Part shown: one piece after another, positions 55,346 through 64,000 of the stretch | How the letters are laid out: the number at the start of each line of letters is the position of its first letter | Numbering within the stretch: the stretch's first letter is position 1 | Assembly: GCA_022828595.1 (NCBI GenBank) | Contig: JAKGHH010000001.1 | Span: 142,309,017-142,373,016, forward strand | Length of the DNA: 64,000 nt | Reading direction: 5' to 3' | From: Nelumbo lutea | Taxonomy: Eukaryota > Streptophyta > Magnoliopsida > Proteales > Nelumbonaceae | Made by a program: the position numbers and the translations under genes | The notes under the pieces: model-generated | The model's database searches: none | The model's input: only the letters and a program-made list of their open reading frames with translations | Told to the model about the DNA's origin: nothing

Positions 55346-57360
55346 AACTATACAAGCCACTGAACATTTTCCATCGCTATTAAGAGAGGCATCAAAGTTT
55401 ATTTTGATAAAACCATATTTTGGAGCATTCCAACTAATTTGTTTCCACCACTTGTGAGATGTGGTAGATGTACTAAATTTATTCCCATCAAGAATTTCCG
55501 TGAACATATTTAGAGCTCTATCTAATAGTATTGGAATGGGAGTAATACCATCATTAAAAGTTTTGGAGTTCCTATTTTTCTAGACCACCCATAAAACAAA
55601 GGTTAGTTTTTTCATAACGAAAAGAGTTTTGCTTTCTTCTTTAGTGCGCATTCTTATCCACCAGTCATTTAGATTTTCATTTTCCTTTAGCCCTCCCAAG
55701 GGAGCACTTAAAGTCAACCAAATTTGCTTTGTGTGATCACAAACTTAAAAAATGTGTGCAATATCTTCCTCAAACCAACAGAAATTACAAGAGCCACCAA
55801 TATTAAGTCCTCTTTTCCTCAAGTGGCTTCTACTAGGCAGTCTATTATTAAACAGAAAAAATAGGAATACCTTGATCATTGGAGGGCATTTCAAATTCTA
55901 GATGTTATTCAACTAATTAAAGTTTCTAGGAGAATTTGATATAAAGGAACATTTGAGTAAATAAGTTGATTGATAAAGAAAGTCCCCTTAGGATTGCACC
56001 CCCAAACCCTTTTTGCCTCCATGTTATTAGGGGCAATATGAATAGTCTTAATGTTTTGCCAAACATTTTCAGAGACATCATTTTTAATTTTGTCTTGCTT
56101 CCAACAATCCCTCTCAAAATTAATCATTTCTGCTACTTTGATATTAATATTTGTAATATTTTCATGGTATGAAGTTTCAATTAGAGGTTTGTTATCCAGC
56201 CATAAATTTATAGAGCTTCCATCACCCACTTGCCAACGAGATCCCAATATGATGAGATCTCTAGCAAGGAGGATGTCTCCCCAAGTCCAAGAGATCCCAT
56301 TTTTAGTTTTAATGTCTAAAAAGTTTTCCTTTCTCAAATATTTGCTCTTAACAACTTTTACCCACAAGTTATCTTCTTCATTCAGAATCCTCCACCCTAA
56401 CTTAGCTAGATTGGCCTCATTAACCCAGTAGAGTCTTCTTATTCCCATACCACCCCACTTTTCGGGAGTGCAGATTTTTTCCCAATTCATTAAGTAGAGG
56501 GATTTCTTATTAGTAGTATTGTCCCAAAGAAAATCTCTTTGGATTTTATCCAATTCATCAATGGCATTTTTAGGTTTTTTGAATGAATTCATTATAAATT
56601 AAGGCATCATGTTTGTTGTTGAATTGATGAGAGTTAATCTACCCGCAGTTGATAGGGAATGTTTTTTTCCAATTTGCCAATTTATTCATCATTTTCTCTT
56701 TAATCTAAGTAAATGTATTCTTTGTAACTCTTCTAGTGATGATGGAGACCCCTAAATAAGAATTATATTTAGTCTCCAAAGGGATTTTGAGCATTTTAGA
56801 GAGCATCTTTTGGAATGTATGTGGTGTATTTTTCAAGAAAAGCACAGCAGATTTGTTAAAATTTGGACATTGGCTTGAGGCCTATGCATAACTTGTAATG
56901 ATTTCCTTAACTTTCAAGCACGCAAGAATGGTAGTATTTGCACAGATAAAACAATCATCTGCAAATTGCAAGATGGGAATTCTTGGACCACCTCTTGAAA
57001 CTCTACAACCAACCTATTTTTCATTTTCCCTTGCTTCTTTTTCTAGCTTCTTTGCAAGAGCTTCAACACATAGAACGAAAATGTAAGGAGAAAGAGGGTC
57101 CCCTTGCCTAATACCTCTACCGGGTTTAAATTCGTCTATTGGACTCCCATTGATTAAAATATTATAGGAGATTGTTTTAATACATTCCATAACCCATTCA
57201 ATCCATTTCTCATGAAAGCCAAATTTCTTCAAAACTTTTTTAATAAATTCACATTCTAATTTATCATAGGCCTTTTCCATATCAATTTTACAGGCCATAA
57301 TCCCTAAGCTTCCTTTCTTTTTCATCGAATGAATCATCTCATGTGCAATTAGGATGTAGC
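55346..57360 (-). mobile_element. L1-type LINE, 5'-truncated, ORF2 remnant
   Basis: Minus-strand ORF2 pieces in order. RT (57360-57014): SYILIAHEMIHSMKK, MACKIDMEKAYDKLECEF and RGIRQGDPLSPYIFVLC. RT active site FADD at 56967-56956. Thumb and connection (56592-55909): MNWEKICTPEKWGGMGIRRL and WTWGDILLARDLIILGSRWQ. Zinc-knuckle region near 55790 (CNFCWFEEDIAHIF), and RNase H start (55507-55346, YGFIKINFDASLNSDGK). The endonuclease and N-terminal RT are missing, stops occur, and the RNase H is cut by the CACTA terminus. Not functional. Confidence 0.85.
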
Positions 57361-57505
57361 TCTGTTTGGCTGTCGATCATCCATCAAACACAATCTTATT
57401 GACTCAGTGAATGTCTGAATGAAGCGAAATCCGTCTCCTGCTTTTCCACAAGCAGAGTCTTAGTCTTCCCCTTCACTATTTCTGTTCACTCGAGGATCCT
57501 CTGCT

Positions 57506-57612
57506 ATGGCTACCTCCACTCCCCACCGCAGGCATGCCAGTTCCCTATGCCTCGTTCTTTGCCCCACCTCAATGAGTTTTCTTCTAATTTGCTCCTCGTT
57601 GATTTCACAGGT
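57506..57612 (+). CDS. Candidate first exon with hydrophobic leader (weak)
   Basis: An ATG in good plant context (GCTATGGCT) opens MATSTPHRRHASSLCLVLCP, then TSMSFLLICSSLISQ, a basic then hydrophobic run like a signal or transit peptide. It runs to CAG followed by GTTTAC, a poor donor; the frame itself stops near 57680. The upstream GC-richer stretch (57410-57505) could be a leader. No continuation is certain. Confidence 0.25.
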
Positions 57613-58644
57613 TTACCATTATAAAAAAAAAAAAAAAATCAGTTAGGAATGCCAACATCAAATTCTATCTCTTTTGCGCCATGAATTACTGTAGACAAAA
57701 TTTAAGCGAATTTCAACCATTTTCTGAAAAATTGATAGTTCTGCTCTAGATAGTTCTCATTTTTTGAAGTTATTTGTAATTATTCGGTTAAAACCGAAAA
57801 ATCAAATCAAAATTTTCAGTTTCCGTTTTTTGGTTTGATTTTTTTCGGTTTTTGATTAAATTGGTTTGGTTAATTCAGTTATTGGTTTTGGTTTTTAGAA
57901 TTAGAATTTCAGTTTAACTGAATTTATCGAATTTTTTATTACTATATGCAATATATAACAGAGTATATATTATTTATTATATTATAATATAATATATATT
58001 AGATATTATATGTTATAATATATAACAGAGTATATATTATTAGAATTCGGTTTTAACTGAAAACCGAACCAAAAATTTCAGTTTTTCTAAATTTTGGTTT
58101 CGATTCGATTTTTATGTTTTAGTTCAGCCTTTAAAATTTCAATTTATTCACTTTAGTTTTTAACTAAATAAACCAAATGCTCAACATAATTATTTGTTTT
58201 AGTAATGGATCCGATTTATTCAGTTCATTGTATTTTAATTGATATGCACTTTCTCAAGGGTCTCCCCCTCTTTCTCCCAACACACACTTTTTCTTTTGGG
58301 ATTGAATGACAAAACCAGTGTGAAACTAAGGTATTTACATGATCTACCTTTAAAAGATAAGCGCCTTTGAGAAAAAATCAGAAAAGAGATAGGCTAAAAG
58401 GAAATCTCTCTACTTTTTTTTGGGTAAAAGGGAATCTCCCTACTTGATCCAACTAGGGAACCTTCTTAAATGTATAATTGTAAAAGTATGTTTTCATTAC
58501 TTCAGATGCTACACAAATTAAAAACAGTTGATATTACAGTGTCAATTTTGCATAAAAGTATAGGCTAAAAGTTGGAATCCAATCCATTCACCATATTTGA
58601 TTCTGATACAACTAATTAGCCTTGACAATTTGAATGTCTTGCAG
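57613..58644. other. Spacer with AT-rich CCGAAAA-type mini-element
   Basis: Contains the repeat at 57785-58150. No gene seen. Confidence 0.35.
57785..58150. repeat. AT-rich mini-element with AAACCGAAAA words
   Basis: Words such as TTAAAACCGAAAAATC and its complement recur on both sides of an AT-rich core (57950-58035). The core has TATATAACAGAGTATATATTA twice (57953 and 58017). The outer parts are roughly inverted. Probably a MITE; class unknown. Confidence 0.45.
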
Positions 58645-58929
58645 GGTGATCCCACCTACCTTGTTGTGGAGAATGACAAAACTCTTGGTTCCCAATACAA
58701 CAATCAAGGGAAGGTTGTTAGAGGACATGCACCTCTGATAAGGAATGCAATACTTATCCCTTGTTTCTGTCATTTCTTCATAGTATAGCTACTACTTGTT
58801 TATAGTCTCAATTCTAAATTTTTGTACACTTTTCTTTTCTTTGTAATGACAAACTTTTAATTCTACTGTGAAACAGTTTGATGATGGGAAGGTAGTATTT
58901 GTTCCATGGGTTGAAACAAACTTCAGAAG
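58645..58929 (+). CDS. Two exon-like pieces of an unrecognised gene (weak)
   Basis: Piece 1 follows CTTGCAG at 58645 and reads [20 protein letters not shown], then [16 protein letters not shown]. Piece 2 follows AACAG at about 58876 and reads [18 protein letters not shown] before GTAAAG at 58931. The composition is protein-like and there are splice-like borders, but the link between pieces is unclear because piece 1 lacks a good donor in phase. I do not recognise the protein. It may be exons of a gene starting near 57506 or a gene fragment. Confidence 0.3.
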
Positions 58930-61674
58930 AGGTAAAGCCCCGTAATGGGCTCAAGGCCCCATCACTTTTTGGTAAGTTACTTATCTGGGTAAATGCAATT
59001 ACTTGGGTAAGTTTTCTTGGGATGGAGACCATAGAAACTTTCACGTAAAGCTGAAAAATGAACATGTGATTCTTAGTCAATGAGAACCAAAATCCCATTG
59101 ACCAACTTTCCCCCCTTTCCAAATCCAAAAGAAGAATGCCTCCTAAAAGTTAAACACCTCTCAAGAATCAAGATCAATTTTCCCGTATGCATTGGGTTAC
59201 TACTGAATTAATTTGTTTGGTCTAATACAGGCAACTTGTCCTGTATTAGACAAAATCTTTTGTAAATTGAGCTTATTCGAGCTGTAACGTGGGGGCTAAA
59301 TTGAACTCGGCATTGTTAAATCTTGAGCATTTGATATTTATATTTCTTGATATCTTGTTCATGGACTTCTCTAAGGAACATTTTATGCTCTTTTGGTTGG
59401 TAATAATAATTAAGACAACACATTAACCTTTTCTGTATCATTCTGCAAATCCTCCTTCAAGGCAAAGCAATTAGGACTTACACGAGATAACAGAGCGCGT
59501 CTCACACCGGTCTTACAATATGTTTCAGCCGTTCATTAGAAATATCTCCCATGAATAAAAATTTATAATTACAAAGATGCTCTAGATGCATGGCTGAAAC
59601 ATGCTGTGATACCAATTCTCCAAATATGAGATATGTGGCAGATTTTGAGGGTTTGTTCTCCCAGTTCTATGTATGATTTGGCATTTCCGTAGTCAAGAAT
59701 TTGGCAGTATTAGGAGCCCGTCATGTAGCTATCCATTCAACCATTACCCTATACATGATTGTGGGATTCATGTGGATGTAACATTGTTGTATTCACTTGT
59801 GATTGGTTATGTAGGCTTTTACATATAGTGTGGCGAGTAGCACATCCCAAGTGGAGAACCGGCTACCCCATTTAGAAAATATATCCTCTATTTTCTTTTT
59901 AAAAAGAGATGCTTCATTGATTTAACATGTTATTATAAATAGTGTTCAGAGAAATAAATTGGAAAACTCTTATTAGGGTTTGATAATTTTGACCCAAATC
60001 CATTTGATTAGAGGGTCACTATGGGTGGGCAGGTTTGACGGTACCCATTGGGCCACTAGTTGCCAAGGAAAAAGGTATTCGGTCCAATCTACCATTCTAC
60101 CATTTTGTTTCTTCTTCTTCATGGGGCTACACAACGGGGGGTGGTCCAATCTACCATTTTGTTTCTTCTTATTTCTACCATTTTGTTTCTTTTATCCAAT
60201 CTTCTAATCCAGAAAGATGAAAACATGAACAAGTATAAACCCTAATTAAAGGATGCTTTTGATTCATTATGTTTCTATGATCCAATCAACAAAGGAAGTG
60301 CGGAACTTCCGATCTCGATTTTCTCTAGAATTCATAATATGGCATTCATACAGGGCAATAATGCCTTCTTACTAGAGTCACCAAGGGCGGAGCCAAGGGA
60401 AGCCATGCGCCCCCCCTCCTCATTGGCCCATGTATGTTTATCCCCAATGGCCCGTGAGAGTCACCTTACCTCAAGACAAAGAGATATACCAAGTGCCTGA
60501 GAAATGAGAGAGAGAGAGAGACGATGGTTTGTGTATTATCTATACTTTGATCTAAAACTAAAAGAAAAGTTGTATTATCTATGCTTTGATCAAGGTTTTA
60601 GGTTCATTGCTCGCTTCTCAATGTTAGTCATAGAGCTTTGATTAAAGCTTTGGCCGCTCAATCTTTTGATTGCTAGCTTGCTAGTTAGCCTATGATAAAA
60701 TCTATGATACCAGAAAGACAAGTCCTGTGAATTTTGATGAAAATTCACCTGATTGTTGGTTTCTACTTTTACGATGCCGGTTAATTGGTTGTAAATTTTT
60801 CTGATATCATGTTTTCCTGACATCATAGTTGAATATGTCTGCCTATTTTGTGGATGTTTACCTAACCTACTGCTGAAATGGTGAGCGACTTCGCCCATTG
60901 CCAAGAGTTGAGATTTGAGAGTGAAAGAAAGGTATATGCGTACGAAAGTTACGGGGACATGTTTGCAGATGTTTAGGAAAGAGGGGGGTTCTTATGCAAC
61001 GCAAGGAAAAATGGTGTGGGTAACTACCTCCACACTGATTGTTCATCACGCATTGGTGTGATAGGGTGAGTAATTAACACCATTGGATCAACTCTATTGC
61101 ACTTAAATACGAGTATTTATTATACTGAATTATGCTACTTATTATTTCTTTAAACGCCCCACCAAACAATTATTCAGCGAAAAAACGTTTATTTATCTGT
61201 GTTGATGTGACGAGTGATTTTATGGCATGTTATTAGAAACACCTAACCAAATAATCAAATGAATAAACATTTAAAGTATCGTTTATTTGAGAAATGCCCC
61301 ATCAACAGACACCTACAAAACCAAACATATACTTTATTTAACATCCTTAATCTTGATGGTATCATTCTCATGTTAAGAGATAATTTGTTTCAACAGAAGG
61401 ATTGAATGGCTTAGTTTCATATTGGTTCTCTCCTCCAGATCGGTTGTCTCTTATGGTGGAGATTGAATCTGTTTTTTCAGTTTCTGGGTTTGATAGGCCC
61501 CCATAGTTTGCTTTGTTTTTATTTGGTGGTGTTTCTTCTTGTTTCTCCTGCTGTGTTTTTCTTCGTTTCTTGTGTTTTTTCTCTCTTTCTTTTTATTTAA
61601 AATTCTTTTTACCAATATAAAAAAAAAAACAATGGGAATAGAAACAGGGTTAAAAGTTTTTTTTTAGTGTCTAA
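58930..61674. other. Intergenic; short tandem repeat, no supported gene
   Basis: A repeat at 60083-60200 is the only structure noted. A minus-strand frame at 60590-60904 begins in a fair ATG context but has no domain. Confidence 0.4.
60083..60200. repeat. Imperfect tandem repeat of TACCATTTTGTTTCTTC
   Basis: The words CCAATCTACCATT and TACCATTTTGTTTCTTCTT recur three to four times with variable spacing, opening the same short frame repeatedly. Confidence 0.7.
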
Positions 61675-61830
61675 TTTGGTGTCGGTTCATATAGGTGGGT
61701 TAAGTGGGCTGTGACCCACTAATATCAATAAATATGGGTGGAAAATGGGTCAGCGGTTCGATATGAGTGGGTTTTAGCATCAATAAATATGGGTGAAAAT
61801 GGGTCAACGGGTTGCCACCCTAAACTGTGA
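61675..61830. repeat. hAT-like mini-element with GGGTGG words (tentative)
   Basis: Two related halves (ATCAATAAATATGGGTGGAA near 61724 and ATCAATAAATATGGGTGAAA near 61780). It ends in GGGTTGCCACCCTA, resembling the termini of small plant hAT elements. The left end is unclear. Confidence 0.35.
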
Positions 61831-62579
61831 TTCATCAATTAGATCATACACTAAAAATTGGAGGTCATAAAAAATTGGCCAAAATTGGTCAATCAAATTG
61901 GATAACTGATGAATTGGTCCCAATTTCACAAAACCAGTAAGTTTGTTCAGTTTTTTTTTTTTTTTTTAACTTATATGCAAATTTTTTAAGGTCATAACTA
62001 TACATCCATTGTTTGATCGGGGTGATCCCTTTTTTTTTTTAATTTTAAGATAATTTATTGTGATTTATTATTTTAGGTAATAACACAGTAACACACCTTC
62101 TCAACGCGCCTTTTCCCTACTATAAATAACAAAATTTCCCATTGGTTGATAAACAAAAAAGAAAAAAAAAACACAAACCCAATTTGGTGTCTGATTAGAC
62201 CTTTATTCCCTAATGGATCAAAGAAATATCCATTCTTATCAAAAAGAAAATACTTCTCAACTTATTCTTTAACTTGGGAGTAAAGTAACTAACTCCAGGG
62301 TTTTGTTAATCTAAGGTGTTACCTTAGAGTCAGTTTAAATGAGAACTTATTTAATTTGATGTACTCACATGTTACCCATGATTTGATCTTTTTATATAAT
62401 TCAGAAAACCAAAAAAAAAAAGTACAACATATTTTCCCAGGTTCATTCTTTTGATAATTTAGGTATTTGACAACGGGCTTCTGTTTCTACAACTCTGGTT
62501 TTTTCTTAGTGATGTCTCCAAAGAAATCGTTGTTTGGTCTGATCACAAAATGGAGACAAAGTGATGTCTCCAAAAATCC
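61831..62579. other. Intergenic, no gene seen
   Basis: AT-rich, with a T run at 61951-61967. Confidence 0.4.
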
Positions 62580-62990
62580 GATTTTAAATTCGATATTCAA
62601 TATAATCGAATCGAATTCGGATAATTCGAATATCTAATTAGTCGAATTTGGATATCCTATTCTTACCGAATAATTAATCGGATTCGAATTTGGACACCTG
62701 ATTCGATTCAATAAATATTCAAATTTGACCGAATATTTAATTCTTATATATTATATATAATAATTAAATTATATAAATAAATTATATATTAATATACTTT
62801 ATATCAATAAAATATTTATTTTATATATTTATTAATTATCTAAAATAATTAATTAATTAAATTCGAATCAAATCCGATATTTAAATATTTAATTGGATTC
62901 GAATTCGGATATTAATTTTCAATATCCGTCGGATATCGAATCGAATTCGGATATGATATTGCCTGATCGAATTTGAAACGAACAAGAAGC
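62580..62990. repeat. AT-rich palindromic element with GAATTCGGATAT words
   Basis: Both outer parts carry ATCGAATCGAATTCGGATA (62619 region and 62936-62954) around a core of almost pure A/T (62740-62860). Inverted words such as TTCGGATATTAAT and ATTAATCGGATTCGAA give it an overall foldback character. Probably a MITE. Confidence 0.45.
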
Positions 62991-64000
62991 GAAAAGTAAA
63001 TTTAACTTCATGGACAGCCACCTCATGCAAGTAATAGGATGGCAAGAGAAGAAAAATGAATCTTAATTGTTTTGACCCTAAATATAAAGCTTAGAATATT
63101 TTATTTAGAAAACTTTGTCCCTTTCCACTAAATATTCATATGTCATTTTTTAAGTGATGTTTTAAAACTAAATTATAATGTAGTTTAGAATTGGCTTCAA
63201 TCTAGGGATATAGGTCTGTTGGTTTATGTCTGGAGCTCTCATAACTTAACAGTTGGATGTTAAGTGGACTAGGGCCAATCATCTAATGGATTCCACCTGT
63301 CAGAGGGCGTACACCAAAAATCTGCATGATCAGATTGCTTTTGATAATCTGATTCATTCATCATTTTCAGAGCATTTGAAGAGTTCAAGTGCAATTTTTC
63401 TACCATTCAAACATTTTCTGGAAAAACATACATTAAAAATTTAGCTGGATCTTCAATCCAGTTAGCATTCAAGGTCAGACTTATTGAATGGTCATTATCA
63501 TTCTAATAAATCTAGGACAGATGGGAAGTTATGAACACCCAGACTGGTTGGAATTGATAGACTTAATTTATGAGAAATTGGGTTCTGGAAGTGTTTCTTT
63601 ATGTTCCAGCCCTATTGCTTAATTGCAGTTCTGATGCTCAAAACTTTCTCTGTTACTCTTCAAATTCATTTGATTTGAAGATCAATAGTGCTCTTAAATG
63701 AACTCATTTTGAATTCATACTCACAAACCTCAGAAGCAATGTTATATTTGTGTGAAGACTCTGCGTGTAAATCAACTGCCTAATTATACATCCATAAGTT
63801 GGATTTCTAGTTGGCTTCAGAGGTTGAATCTGGTGATGATTGTTCATGTATTTATATTTTCTTGAGCTGAATTTATAACCTTAAAAGAATAGCACAAAGT
63901 TTCACAGATCAACCAGGCCAGAGCTAGTGCAGCGTTTCCTTCTACCTGTCTGATCTCTCTCCCTTTCCAGTGTGAATGACTCACTCTTTTTTAGCTTTGC
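62991..64000. other. Window end, no supported gene
   Basis: Only a 63-residue frame at 63253-63444 without domains. Nothing else recognised. Confidence 0.35.

Noticed and set aside
60035..60245. Three overlapping plus-strand frames
   Set aside because: All are produced by the CCATTTTGTTTCTTC repeats read in different frames.
60590..60904. Minus-strand 104-residue frame in fair ATG context
   Set aside because: No domain and no continuing exon could be supported; the residues past the first dozen look like translated spacer.

Overview
This is an AT-rich stretch of plant nuclear DNA, almost certainly from an angiosperm and probably a woody eudicot or magnoliid. The evidence is spliced genes with short GT-AG introns, Tnt1-like copia and chromovirus or Tat-type gypsy retrotransposons, L1-type LINEs, a CACTA terminus, Mutator-like elements and dense Tourist-like MITEs. 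Nothing bacterial, organellar or CRISPR-like is present. All calls rest on reading the sequence by eye; no database search was possible.

Layout. 1-4561: 3' part of a decayed Tat-type gypsy element that lacks integrase. 4562-9210: MITEs and a 1.36-kb Mutator-like element with a perfect 9-bp target duplication. 10256-11834 (minus): the one clearly intact gene, a six-exon D-type cyclin of the CYCD6 kind. 12-23 kb: non-coding DNA with hairpins, a 548-bp foldback element and palindromic mini-elements. 23325-24890: a Pack-MULE-like element carrying pieces of three exons of a beta-galactosidase. 26767-27241 (minus): two candidate last exons of an unrecognised gene. 28.1-29.1 kb: a tight MITE cluster. 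29.8-30.8 kb: a second large foldback. 31.8-32.2 kb: LINE RNase H remnant. 33057-38817: complete but inactivated Tnt1-like copia element. 39330-44541: chromovirus gypsy element whose 3' end is an inverted LTR fragment, yet the whole is flanked by a 5-bp target duplication. 44984-48515 (minus): a non-autonomous LTR element. 51582-52138: MATH/TRAF-like pseudogene. 52.4-52.8 kb: another LINE RNase H remnant. 55075-57360: CACTA end abutting a truncated LINE. 57.5-58.9 kb: weak exon candidates. The rest to 64 kb is repeat-rich spacer.

No multi-gene pathway is encoded here. The cyclin is the only confident functional protein; most other coding-like DNA is dead transposon protein or host gene fragments that were duplicated (MATH) or captured (beta-galactosidase). 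The most unusual items are the captured beta-galactosidase segment, the inverted-LTR terminus with matching target duplication, the head-to-tail MITE pair sharing one TTA, and the long foldback elements.
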